From Symsagittifera roscoffensis (Eukaryota > Xenacoelomorpha > Acoela > Convolutidae), in NCBI RefSeq assembly GCF_963678635.1, contig NC_087069.1:4759472-4823471 (forward strand): 64,000 bases of DNA, in the 5' to 3' direction. Shown one piece after another: positions 11,101 to 19,992 of the stretch (positions within the stretch are counted from its first letter, which is position 1; every line of letters begins with the position of its first letter). Below the pieces are notes generated by a model that worked only from the letters and a program-made list of their open reading frames with translations, did not search any database and had not been told where the DNA came from. The translations under genes and the position numbers were made by a program.

Positions 11101-13343
11101 ATTTTACTCTCTCCACATTGACTGAGTATTTCCATTTCTAAAGTCGCTCCAGTCAGAGTGCGGTCACTCCTTTTGGATTTATAACCGGTTGACTTTAACC
11201 CCGCCATGAGAATGGGTGGCACCATCGCTATATCAGTTAATATTCTATCTGTGCCAGACAATTGGTAATCACCTTGCCCCAAATCCATGACTTCCTCAAC
11301 TCGTTTTCTTTTCGCTGAGTTACCAGCTTTCATCGATATTTCCGAATCCACTTTCGTCTTTCCAATCCTCCTCGGCATCACTCTGCTGCCTAACTTCATT
11401 TTCATCGCATTGATTTTATCAATCACCATTTTCGATCGCATCGTTCCTCTCCTGGTCCTTGACAGGTACACCACCTCTCCTTCATTGTCCTGCGGTGTCA
11501 TCTTGATGGGAGAATTCGCTTCACTCTCATCAGTGGCTGAGTCGATCAATAACTCACTCAGTCTCCCTTCACACTCATCAAGCTTGTCAAGTACTTCTCT
11601 CACCAAGGGTTGATTGAGACCTGTTTTGAGAATGGACTGGGTCCCATAGCTCTGAATCACAGTCCAGACTTCTTCCATGAACGCCACTCTGTCCAGCTTA
11701 CATCCCGTCCTACTCTCGTGGTCTCGGTGATGTACTTCCCATTCTTCTTCGGGTAGCGTTCCCAAGAAAGGTACTCTGGCTGAGGCCTCTATTCTTCTCC
11801 TCCGAGGTGATTCCATGAGGATTCTCTGATCGTTATTTCTTGTATTGCCAGGAGAGCTGCTCTCCGGCAAATTCCGTTTCATCTCCTCAAAGGCTGACGG
11901 AGGTTCCAGTGTCGAGATGCCTTCATCCGCTGGCTCAGTCGTTTCCAACGTGTCTGCATTATTCTCAAGATCACTGAAGATATTGAAATCCAGGCTGGAT
12001 GTTCCTCCTGTCGATGCCCTGTCGTCCTCCCCACCAGCTTGATCTTGTTGCATGGGTTCTTCCGTCTGACGGTTTCCACCCTGTCCGTCATCTCCTTCTG
12101 ACTTGTCCCCATTCGAGTTCGATGGTCCTTGTTTGTCATCATCAGCTTCTTCCTGGAATCTCGGTATGAGCAATGTACCGGCTGATTTATCTTCCTCTTC
12201 TCCATGGACCACTTTAGTTTCTTCGCAGCCGAAGGGTGCTAGGAAAATTCTCGTCTGCAATATTCCCGCAACTTTCATCTCTTTTCTCACACTAGTCAGG
12301 ATTACTGAGGCTTCAGGCAATTCAGTCCTGCCTCTCATCCTCATTGGAGCTGAGCCTAGTCGTCTCCATTCCTCATCAAATCCTTCAGGCTTGGGAGTAG
12401 CGGCGCTGCTTATTCGCCTTCTCGTCGCTTGATCCGTGTACGCAAATCGTGTGTACTGTAACACGGCGGCATTTCTCCCCACGAAGTATGGATCCATCGT
12501 CGCCGAGAAATTCCCTACTCTCCTTTCATTGGTTTCGAATGCTCTCAACCTAGGAGTTTGTACTACGGAGACTGCTCCGAGCAACATCCTTCTTATCAGA
12601 GGGAATTCGGGGATTGCTTCGGGTAGCTTCTTGTAATCGCCCCAGTCCTTCGTCTCTTCTCTCACCTTGTGATACGCTGCTGTGAGACGAGGCACTCTGG
12701 TCATTTCGCCATTCGTTTTGTCATAGGGCCTCAGATTCCAAAGCTTTGGAAACACCTCGATGTGCCCTCTTTCTACTTCTCCCATGCGGTCACAGAAGTG
12801 ATCGTCAAAATTGATGACTGTCATCTCTGGCTCCGATATTTTCGCAAATAACAGATCTTCACTCATGAGCTCTCGCAATGCGTGCTGCTCACACCAGTTC
12901 AGTGTACTACCGTCCACTGCCGATATGAGGTTCAGGTGCAACACCGACCTCCTATATGCTTCCACTTTAACGTCAGGGAACGCAAAGGTGACTGCTGGTC
13001 CATAGATCACTGTCACGAACTCCGTGACTCCTCTGATCAGCGCCAAGGGATCGATTCTCATAGCTAAGCTCAAATCTGTTAACAGCGGCATGCCTCCAAC
13101 ATGTCGTCTAACATCTTCCTCTCTTTCAATTGTCTCGTCTTCTCCGGTTCCAAAGCGATTTTGCTGCAAGAGATACTGGATAAGAGTGTGTCTCAGGTCT
13201 CTTATTTTGTTCCACGAGTCTGTGGATTTCTTCATATCCAGATTCCTCACTCTCTCTTTCATCTGCTCTGGACAACGTGCCAGTTTCATCAGCCCTCCCA
13301 AGTTTCCGTGGGTTATTGCGATCAACGTCAAAAGTCCATCTAG
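8199..13343 (-). CDS. Readthrough extension ORF of element B, about 1,714 codons, unknown function
   Basis: This is the same reading frame as the SGNH ORF upstream, separated from it only by a TGA (13344-13346), and it ends at a stop at 8199. The first in-frame ATG lies some way inside, so translation through the TGA is the simplest way to make the whole product. Visible parts are a conserved-looking N-terminal globular part (about 12500-13330), a low-complexity acidic and Gln/Ser-rich segment (about 11850-12180), a basic patch (about 11300-11450), and a long C-terminal globular region with scattered Cys and Trp (about 8300-10100). I see no signal peptide or transmembrane helices, which argues against a normal env glycoprotein. 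I recognise no known domain. An unbroken frame of this size in a young element suggests a selected function. Confidence 0.8.
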   Translation of the reverse strand, partial: LDGLLTLIAITHGNLGGLMKLARCPEQMKERVRNLDMKKSTDSWNKIRDLRHTLIQYLLQQNRFGTGEDETIEREEDVRRHVGGMPLLTDLSLAMRIDPLALIRGVTEFVTVIYGPAVTFAFPDVKVEAYRRSVLHLNLISAVDGSTLNWCEQHALRELMSEDLLFAKISEPEMTVINFDDHFCDRMGEVERGHIEVFPKLWNLRPYDKTNGEMTRVPRLTAAYHKVREETKDWGDYKKLPEAIPEFPLIRRMLLGAVSVVQTPRLRAFETNERRVGNFSATMDPYFVGRNAAVLQYTRFAYTDQATRRRISSAATPKPEGFDEEWRRLGSAPMRMRGRTELPEASVILTSVRKEMKVAGILQTRIFLAPFGCEETKVVHGEEEDKSAGTLLIPRFQEEADDDKQGPSNSNGDKSEGDDGQGGNRQTEEPMQQDQAGGEDDRASTGGTSSLDFNIFSDLENNADTLETTEPADEGISTLEPPSAFEEMKRNLPESSSPGNTRNNDQRILMESPRRRRIEASARVPFLGTLPEEEWEVHHRDHESRTGCKLDRVAFMEEVWTVIQSYGTQSILKTGLNQPLVREVLDKLDECEGRLSELLIDSATDESEANSPIKMTPQDNEGEVVYLSRTRRGTMRSKMVIDKINAMKMKLGSRVMPRRIGKTKVDSEISMKAGNSAKRKRVEEVMDLGQGDYQLSGTDRILTDIAMVPPILMAGLKSTGYKSKRSDRTLTGATLEMEILSQCGESKMRDFKPSPMNHGKGSVAGQLTPVEYNRLTVSETVSIDEPTGGYMEMLEYRNSARGHVMALEEEKAMEGYLETMLQGTTLKQKAYGTLASSDVQAETIEQLVSLPWKAVVLRYFEEEMRTTPRIHALVAVPYVRTELQLRLAWCMMGLTSEEYDSGERKRSKEEKVFLMTNLRDLIVQEGAAVACAKRRDALCFIRFLIEQISVPALSTCVKMLKEGDERTKAMFLLAMLDMQQSKPMRVNMKEPEELEPMKKIDEIRRFSNKELRLTKESMGALPKSSEYCGPIKKKSYSYVSGIIGIAYNPFLSEDIRDCFFDYEQAVLLRFWTSRIVTTKSVNNPQAKLGLVLEEEVTAPSVPKSDKRVEFGLGFSDELLRTSLMAVWELMKPSWCPSPNADLILRATQDVQRELNVDCNLRDLNIIYNVMITASKSNGEDRVELPGWGPEDWVKPGSCLAEVCGLEGHVCGSLDCVKTLEKQHKQLTVLFGNVVMKARTETELIADCHGGTDVNLVTALGFYSMFGSLESLLNLEQKHEMVTAISVEVFPGVLQTEQKYIGKWREAIETEMNIRHSETYCRPSGARYLVGSTLAPMCKSRYPVHFVAVDVKSTRTIVDQAFSVPKCVRLARMSEKSYELLCKIFSAVPERTKEELESILGKKFMGYVSGNFSDFEKQKQRGSTVTDYNAVDENDEIHRVMMEVEPLLEASGKRNWRSIMLTHDEFPCHCLLQTWWYPKRSNLVLIWDSGELLSMGLPDSSQPITIVIVGVMMAIRWLEAHVRENNRQEAPTREQLQKLDCLKDLDLFETMCKVLNIPMEVKKIWARKRLMPWFRANMTAWLYEYAKKHMSKHGRVYSEYQLDIGAGAFKRAFVTHRNAVTTAVKRISRTSERSGNEKAEMLKEDLERNVALCLHNSFCRNRESNVDPLPCCKQRVEVQKCWRTASNSIRIVNDVLQDTETESAESASQEEEMEH

Positions 13344-16300
13344 TCACAGGTTCTGTATTCCATCCGTAAGCAGTATCACCGGTCCTTTCACGAAATTCTC
13401 CGCTCCAAATGTTACAAACAGGGCTATTAATTCCACTATCGATACTTTCACTACCGCTTGGAGGAATTCCTTTATCAAGTAGTGCGAGACTTTCGGGTAG
13501 ACTTTTGCCAAGAAGGACGCGGTCCATCCGGCTCCCAACCCTTCTAGCATGCTGTCTGTCCTTTCAAATCCCTCTTGTCCTTTCACTTCCTGGGTCCAGA
13601 AGGTTTCCAGAGTAATCTGACACATTCTGTTCACGAACTCAGCTGTCTTTTCTCCGGCATTTTCCGCCAGGTTCACCTCCTTCAACAAGTAGGCGTATAT
13701 CTTAGTGATCATTACTGGGCCTTGCTGAAAAGCATCTGCACCCAATGCCGCTACTCTCGGATTCAGGTGTAGCCACTGGTTTGCTTCCGGCTTGGTTCTC
13801 AGCACCATCGCTTCCAGATGAGCTCTCGTCTCCAGTGAATTCTTTCTTCTCGTGTCTTCACTCGCCACTTCCATTGCTCGGAACCACAAGTCGTTGGACA
13901 TTGCCGTAATCACTCGATGGTCGTCATCTATTCCTGGTTTCAGTTTGAGTTGCCGACTGAAGTTGGACAGTTCCAACCCCAGCACTTCGTCCAACACCAA
14001 CATGTGTAGCGCGTGGTCCTTGAACCCTCTCATCGCGTTTGAGATATCTGACCATACTGCAGGCAGTTCAGCCTTAAGTGGCCTCAGGTTCTCCATTTCT
14101 ATCATGCGATTCGGGGCTGATATGATCACATCATATTTTCCCTCCGAAAGTAAGGCTACCATTGCATACACAAATTTCAGTCCATCCGGGAGATATGCAT
14201 ATCCCGGAGACAACGCAAATACTACTCTCAACGCCACTTTGTTGAATGTTCCCTCCTTTGTCGCGTCTACCACTTCACCCATTGACTCCAGGATGTCTTT
14301 TATCGCGGGCCATACTGCGTTTTCTGCTGTTGCAGGATCTCTGAGCCTGCTCAGAAAACCTCTACTGTGTAGATGGTCATTGATGCCAGCAAACACAATC
14401 GTTATCGGGTTCATCTCTGTCTGCCTCTGTACCCCTATAGCCAATGACACTGATTGCAATAGGTCTAGGTCAACTGCGGCCAGCATTATGACGTCCGGCC
14501 AAAACAAAGACTTAGAGGTGTACACGAACTCTGAATTCGCTACTACCATGATCTTGGCCTTTCTCATTTCTGCTTTGTCGTAGGCGGCGAAGATGCTCTC
14601 ATCTTTCTTTATTGCTGTCAATCCGCCATATCTCTGGGCATCACCATCTTGGTTCACTTGTTTTGGGTATACTCTCTCCTTCACATGACTAGGTGGTGTC
14701 GTCAGTTGCTTGAATATCTTCACGTGTTGTCCAATTGGCGCTCTCGCCGTCAGGAATCTTCCTGGCCTTTCCTCACGATTCCTCTCCTCATGGTTCAATC
14801 TGACATCCTGCAACGGTCTTGCATTCACAGGTCCCATTGTGTTATTGGAGGGCAGTCCTTCCAAGTCAGCAAATCTTAAGGCTGTCGTGGAGCTGAAATT
14901 TATGCTAGCGGCTATCAACCAGTCTACGCCGGTTATTGAGTATAATCTGCTGACGGATAGCGTCGCTCCATTTAGCATCCTCCTTGCATCTTCGATGAAG
15001 CTTACTTTCTGCAGGTCCAGCTTCATCAGTTCTTCTTTGTATATGTGCCAGGGAGACGGCATGGGTCTAGACCATAACAATGAGCCTCTGTTCGGTCTCT
15101 CTTCTCGACTGCTACTCGTTGTCTCCGATCTAGTGTCTGATCTGGACGTGCCTGCTACTCCTTCGTTTGGTTGGTTGACGGGTCCTATCCTTCTCCTAGG
15201 ATGAATTGTCCTCCTCGTCGGTGCTTCTCCCAACCGATCCTGCACGTCAGTTCTTCGACCTGATTCGCTGGAGCTTTGTTGCCGGTAATTTATTGCGGCT
15301 GCTGGGACTGTACCCAAACGCGTTTCCAGGTTAGGAGGCACAAAGGTAGTGATCACCGTATCATTCACCGTTCCCTCTTCCTTCAGTACTCCTGTGTCAG
15401 AGAGTTCTGCTTCTAACTCGTCCAACCGTTCTTGGAAGACTCGATTCAACCAAGCTTGTCCCTCGATGGTGTCAAAGTGGATGCCATCCGAAGTCAGTCT
15501 GGCTTGCTCCATGGCTCTCAATTCGTGTTCAATGTCCATAAGGATCATTCTTCCGGCATTTCGATTTGCTAGGTTTCTTATGATGTTGTTCCATCTCATG
15601 ACTCCCTCGTTGTGCCTTCTTCCTGATGCTGTCAGGTTTCTTGCGTTCATTGGCACCGTGCAAACGGTCAGTACCGCGCAACTGAACTTCTGCCAGAGAG
15701 TGGTGAACAAACACACCATCATTGATTCCCACTGTGCTTCCTGCTCGTCTGATCCTCTGGAGATATCATTCGTCCCAACTAATATCATCACACTGGGTAT
15801 CCTCCCGGGATTCATCAGCTCCACCATCCGGTATAATTGGGCAATTGTCGCGCCTCCAAAGGCCATCACCGTGGTGACCCATGAGGTCCTCAAATTCGTT
15901 AGCACTCGGACTAAGCTGTCTCCCAATATCAGGTGAGATGTCCCGAGTGGTGGTTGCTGCAGGTTCACAGCCGGGCTCCAGGTAGCTCGATTGAAGCAGG
16001 CTCTCGGATCTGTCTCCGGAACTCCCGTGAAATTATACTTTAATTGATTATTCTTCTGCACGTCCATTACACGAGACACTTTCTTCGCTGGCATCTTCCT
16101 TACTTTTCTCTCTGTGATCTTCGAACTCCCCCTGAGTGGCGTCACGTCACTTATCCCTTGTCTGATTATTGTCTGGGAGAGTTGTACTCTGCCCGTATCG
16201 TCAATCGTTCCATAGGGTGCAGTCACCCCGGAACCTGGTGCATTCTTGTTAGCGACCAATCGTCCAGCGGTCTCTATCAGTTTTCTCACTGTCTGTTCTA

Positions 16301-17147
16301 CGACGGGATCACCCAAGGTGTCACTAGGATCCGGGATTGTTACTCGGTTCGTCTCTGCTGGAAGCCGTGTCTCCGTTGTTTGACTCATTTCTCGAGGTGT
16401 CAAGAGCTCCATCGGGGACTGCCCACGAGGAATATCCCTTGCAGGTATCACTTTCTCAATGGACGTCGTCAATGCCACCTGCTCCGATCGCTCTTTGTAT
16501 TCCTGCCTTAAGCGTTCGATCTCTTGACCCTGCTTTTTGTTGCAGTCTTCAAACAACTTTCTCCACATGTCCCGGTCTTCCTCCATCGCCAGCATGGTCT
16601 TCGTCATATCGTCTAACTCCTTCTTCGTACTTCTCAACTGATCGTTCATCTCGTCCAGATCTTGTATGGTTTGGTTCGTCTGAACCTTCTGTGTTACTCT
16701 CGCCCCTTTTGGTGGCACAGCTACTCTCAGTGGTGAACCAGACGAGGTCGCCTCACTGTTCATCTCCTGATGCATTCTCGTCAGCCCAGGTTTGGGCTTG
16801 GAGGGCATTGGCATCTCACCTGGTTGGTAAGTCCTAGAACTTCCCAACCCAGGCTCATTCGCCAAGTCACTCCCTGAGAGAGCCCCGTTTCTCCACCTCA
16901 TCACTCTCATGTTCGGGCGGTCTAGTACTCCTCTTTCTCCATATGCTGCCATCAACAGGACTTCCGTGGGGCGGTCCCCACGGTTGTCGTGCCCCAAGAT
17001 GTTAATCAGGGCGGTCAGCAACATGACCACCTCTGGGTCCTCCAGAGCGAAGTCTCGTTCGATCAGCCGACGATAGATCGCATCTACCATCGGTCCTACA
17101 TATGCCTCTGCCAGGTCCATCAATTCATCCAGGTTGAAATTATCCAT
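13344..17147 (-). CDS. SGNH/GDSL-hydrolase-containing polyprotein of element B
   Basis: The first ATG of the frame is at 17147 (about 1,267 codons). The N-terminal third is polar, with a coiled coil (about 16500-16670). An SGNH-hydrolase domain follows at residues of about 400-590. It has GDSL with the nucleophile Ser at about 411, a Gly-rich block (FGGAT), GTND with Asn at about 460, and DGIHFD with Asp at about 554 and His at about 557. The full Ser-Gly-Asn-His set is therefore present. A linker rich in Arg and Ser follows, then a segment of about 880-1080 with GINDH (Asn about 923) that looks like a second SGNH fold without the catalytic Ser. SGNH enzymes hydrolyse esters, for example acetyl or lipid esters; the substrate here is unknown. 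The ORF ends at TGA followed by CTAG and continues in frame. Confidence 0.85.
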   Translation of the reverse strand: MDNFNLDELMDLAEAYVGPMVDAIYRRLIERDFALEDPEVVMLLTALINILGHDNRGDRPTEVLLMAAYGERGVLDRPNMRVMRWRNGALSGSDLANEPGLGSSRTYQPGEMPMPSKPKPGLTRMHQEMNSEATSSGSPLRVAVPPKGARVTQKVQTNQTIQDLDEMNDQLRSTKKELDDMTKTMLAMEEDRDMWRKLFEDCNKKQGQEIERLRQEYKERSEQVALTTSIEKVIPARDIPRGQSPMELLTPREMSQTTETRLPAETNRVTIPDPSDTLGDPVVEQTVRKLIETAGRLVANKNAPGSGVTAPYGTIDDTGRVQLSQTIIRQGISDVTPLRGSSKITERKVRKMPAKKVSRVMDVQKNNQLKYNFTGVPETDPRACFNRATWSPAVNLQQPPLGTSHLILGDSLVRVLTNLRTSWVTTVMAFGGATIAQLYRMVELMNPGRIPSVMILVGTNDISRGSDEQEAQWESMMVCLFTTLWQKFSCAVLTVCTVPMNARNLTASGRRHNEGVMRWNNIIRNLANRNAGRMILMDIEHELRAMEQARLTSDGIHFDTIEGQAWLNRVFQERLDELEAELSDTGVLKEEGTVNDTVITTFVPPNLETRLGTVPAAAINYRQQSSSESGRRTDVQDRLGEAPTRRTIHPRRRIGPVNQPNEGVAGTSRSDTRSETTSSSREERPNRGSLLWSRPMPSPWHIYKEELMKLDLQKVSFIEDARRMLNGATLSVSRLYSITGVDWLIAASINFSSTTALRFADLEGLPSNNTMGPVNARPLQDVRLNHEERNREERPGRFLTARAPIGQHVKIFKQLTTPPSHVKERVYPKQVNQDGDAQRYGGLTAIKKDESIFAAYDKAEMRKAKIMVVANSEFVYTSKSLFWPDVIMLAAVDLDLLQSVSLAIGVQRQTEMNPITIVFAGINDHLHSRGFLSRLRDPATAENAVWPAIKDILESMGEVVDATKEGTFNKVALRVVFALSPGYAYLPDGLKFVYAMVALLSEGKYDVIISAPNRMIEMENLRPLKAELPAVWSDISNAMRGFKDHALHMLVLDEVLGLELSNFSRQLKLKPGIDDDHRVITAMSNDLWFRAMEVASEDTRRKNSLETRAHLEAMVLRTKPEANQWLHLNPRVAALGADAFQQGPVMITKIYAYLLKEVNLAENAGEKTAEFVNRMCQITLETFWTQEVKGQEGFERTDSMLEGLGAGWTASFLAKVYPKVSHYLIKEFLQAVVKVSIVELIALFVTFGAENFVKGPVILLTDGIQNL

Positions 17148-17550
17148 ACTGTTCTTCTCCAAATTTAATTTGATTTCGATTTCAAGTTTTGACTCAAGTG
17201 AGCAATTAAATGATCAATCAGGATCTAGAAAAGAAATCACGAATGTCACACTTGTCAATTTCACCTTAACATACATCGTTAAAATCTGCTTAAAGACAGT
17301 TCAGATAAAAAGATATTTATCCTAAAATTTATTAAAATCAATTGGTTTCTAAAATTTTGGAATTCGACCTAAGATTGGACAATCCAAACTTTGGATCTAT
17401 TCCCAAGATCGTCATCTAGTTGTTCATGGTCACTAACCCCTACTTACCCATGATCTTAATAACCTAACACATAACATAACCTAACATAACACACATATCA
17501 CATATTACATGCAACTTGGTCCTTTGGCCTAACACCCTCTCGCACATCAT
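17148..17550 (-). other. Gap between the two polyprotein frames of element B
   Basis: About 0.4 kb without an ORF, containing a short AACCTAACATAAC-like repeat near 17460-17500. It could hold a splice acceptor or start region for a subgenomic message of the second polyprotein, but no site can be singled out. Confidence 0.4.
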
Positions 17551-19992
17551 TCAGCCTATACTTAAGTAATATTTCTTATGTAGATATACTTGTATGTTCG
17601 TATCAGAGAATATCACGTGTACAAGCGCGTACAATTCCCGAGGATGCAGTCTTCCTCTATTTGGATCGTACACTGGAAGCGAAAGCTCCTTCACGTCCAT
17701 TTCCACAAGGAAGTCCCTCAGCCTCGTCAAAGACAAGACTAGATTTTTTGGGTCCACGTGTTGCTTCTCTGTCGCCCTCGTTACCAGGAAGCATAAGTAC
17801 TTTCCCGGTATTTGCGACACCGCCGGGGGTAAGGCTGCTACGCCCCCTATCCCTGGTCTTTGCTTCCAAAGGAATTCCACGTTTTTATATTCCCTCTTAA
17901 AATCTGCCGCTAGCGCCGTCCTAAAACTCATGTCTGCGGTGATAGCTACCGCACATGTTCTGTTTGTGAGTATGAAATCACTGTCTGTTAGTATTATGTT
18001 ACTAGAATATTCATTTGGTAAATTAAAATATGACTCAACTACCCTGCCCATGTCAGGTTTCTTAGGTTCTTCACCTGTTTCTGCTTCTAAGTTTCCTGTT
18101 TCTCTTGCTATTCTCAATTTTTTTATTATCAAGTTTTCAGTGTGGGTAAGTCCTACCCCCACTCCCCGGACAAAAATATCCATCGGCGTCCCCGTCGATC
18201 GCATACCGGGTATTAAGTCAAGATTAGAAGCTGGAATGAGAAGTTGTCCTTCCTGGGCAGCCCAGGAAGGATCATCTCGTTCGGTCTTAATGTATTTCGC
18301 GCTTTCGCGATCTACGTCTTGAATCGTAACGCTGGTCTTTTCAGGGTCTGATGTCATTTCGTTCAGCCACTCTAAGACACGCAGGTTCGTCAGGTCTTGT
18401 TCATTTGACTGCTGTTGCTCATCGTCGAACTCCACCTCGGGTTTCGACCAGTCGTCAACCCACTCATCGTTGTGATCATCGACTATGTCAATGTCCTGTG
18501 ACACTGTTATTTCCTCTAAACCCACTACTTCCTCCACTATTTTCTTTAGATCTATCCTATCCACTACAAAGTCATCACCGTAAGGATTGTATTTCTTTCT
18601 TAGTCTCGTCCCGTCTTTCTGACGAGTCTGCATCGTGAACGGAAGATCTGGTTCCATGTTCTTGGGAACCTCTGTCTGTTCGGAATCCTGCCAATCTTCC
18701 TCTGCGTAGGGCAAGGTTTCATCGTCCGCTTCGATCTGTTCGTTTGGATCCAGGTCCAATGGTGTATCCGTACCTTCCTCTACGACTTCGTTTCCATCGT
18801 TCTTCTCCCTGGTGCCTTTTTCATTGACCTCACAAGCAGGATCCATCATTAGATAATCCCCTTCTTCCATGTCTGCAGGTATACACCAGTCTTCTGTCGA
18901 TGGATTGTGTGGCTTGATGTTCTCGTAGTGGGCGGCTCGGCCAGTACTCAGTCTATAAAAGCGTCCCTCTTGGTGCACCTCTGTAATCATGAAGGGTCCC
19001 CTCCACTTCTTCAGAAGCTTTTTTGTCCCTTTCGGTGGTATAACGTTCTGAAATACCCATACGTAGTCTCCCACCGAGTAAGCCTTTGCACCAGCTGCTT
19101 TCTTGTCGAATCTTTTCCTCTGCCTTGCCTGTGCCTGCTGAGTGTTTCGTCTACACAAGTCGTTCAACTCCTGTTGGCGTCTGATCACGTCCCTCACGTA
19201 GACCTGTGGGGATGTTTTCTTTCCCTCATACTCTGGGTAGAAGAATGTCAAGGGTAAAGACTTCTCGTGTCCCGTCAGCATCATGTGTGGACTGACTCCA
19301 GTGGTGGAGTGTTGCGTGCTATTATAAGCTCCCATCACCTGTGGAAGGTATCTGTCCCAATCGGTCATGTACCTGGAACAATATACTCTCAGCATCGACA
19401 CTAACGTCCTATTCTGTCTTTCCACTAAGCCATTCGTCTGAGGGTGGTATGTCGTGGAGTGAGCCTGAGCGACTTGTGACCGTCTCATAAGCTCTTTCGT
19501 AAGCTCGCCTACGAAAGCCGTTCCATTGTCCGATTGAAACGTCATTGGACATCCGTGTCTTGCTATCCACGTATTGATCAGGTGGTCGCATGTCTCTTCC
19601 GCCGAGGCAGTTATGCAGGGCACGGCCTCTGCATACTTCGTGAAGTGATCTATCATGACCAAGACTTGGTTGTAACCGCTGTCTGTCATGCATATCTTCT
19701 GGTGATCTATCTGCACCACCTCGTTGAATTCAGACGACTCAATTGATTGTAAAGGAAATCGCAACTTCCTAGGATCCTTGACCTGTTGGCATGACAGACA
19801 TGCTGTCACCCATTTCTCGCATGCCTTTTTCATCCCAGGCCACTCAAAGCGCTTCAGGATCCTCTGATACACTTTGTCGATCCCTTGATGGCCCATCTGA
19901 TCATGCGACCTGAATAATAGTTCTGTCTGATAGAGTTGCGGCAACACTATCGCGTTATATTTGTATAAGACCTTGTCTTCTTCTCTTCTCCT
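17551..19992 (-). CDS. Integrase plus C-terminal macro-like domain (Pol 3' part)
   Basis: The frame is the same as gag-pol, immediately after its TGA. No ATG precedes the zinc finger, so it is not an independent gene with a normal start. In order there is an HHCC zinc-binding domain (His pair at about 19905-19888, Cys pair at about 19803-19788), then a DD35E catalytic core (Asp about 19706, Asp about 19530, Glu about 19422, with exactly 35 residues between the last two). Next is a basic, SH3-like C-terminal integrase part with GDYVW (about 19070) and GPF, followed by a long acidic region (about 18350-18880). A final domain (about 17990-17560) has a small-residue-rich strand ending in ADMS, then ADFKREY, GIGGVA, a KYLCFLVTR strand, a helix, and LSLPVYDPNRGRL. 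This order resembles macro domains of the ALC1/TARG1 type, which bind ADP-ribose. The integrase call is secure; the macro call is inferred from the motif pattern. Confidence 0.9.
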   Translation of the reverse strand, partial: RRREEDKVLYKYNAIVLPQLYQTELLFRSHDQMGHQGIDKVYQRILKRFEWPGMKKACEKWVTACLSCQQVKDPRKLRFPLQSIESSEFNEVVQIDHQKICMTDSGYNQVLVMIDHFTKYAEAVPCITASAEETCDHLINTWIARHGCPMTFQSDNGTAFVGELTKELMRRSQVAQAHSTTYHPQTNGLVERQNRTLVSMLRVYCSRYMTDWDRYLPQVMGAYNSTQHSTTGVSPHMMLTGHEKSLPLTFFYPEYEGKKTSPQVYVRDVIRRQQELNDLCRRNTQQAQARQRKRFDKKAAGAKAYSVGDYVWVFQNVIPPKGTKKLLKKWRGPFMITEVHQEGRFYRLSTGRAAHYENIKPHNPSTEDWCIPADMEEGDYLMMDPACEVNEKGTREKNDGNEVVEEGTDTPLDLDPNEQIEADDETLPYAEEDWQDSEQTEVPKNMEPDLPFTMQTRQKDGTRLRKKYNPYGDDFVVDRIDLKKIVEEVVGLEEITVSQDIDIVDDHNDEWVDDWSKPEVEFDDEQQQSNEQDLTNLRVLEWLNEMTSDPEKTSVTIQDVDRESAKYIKTERDDPSWAAQEGQLLIPASNLDLIPGMRSTGTPMDIFVRGVGVGLTHTENLIIKKLRIARETGNLEAETGEEPKKPDMGRVVESYFNLPNEYSSNIILTDSDFILTNRTCAVAITADMSFRTALAADFKREYKNVEFLWKQRPGIGGVAALPPAVSQIPGKYLCFLVTRATEKQHVDPKNLVLSLTRLRDFLVEMDVKELSLPVYDPNRGRLHPRELYALVHVIFSDTNIQVYLHKKYYLSIG

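Noticed and set aside
13126-13527. A 133-codon minus-strand frame across the junction of the two large ORFs
   Set aside because: It is in another frame than the long polyprotein. It was considered as a frameshift product, but the in-frame TGA-CTAG explains the layout more simply.
13852-14583. A 243-codon + strand frame
   Set aside because: Antisense shadow of the SGNH polyprotein; no homology.
17594-18322. A 242-codon + strand frame
   Set aside because: Antisense shadow of the integrase and macro-like domain.
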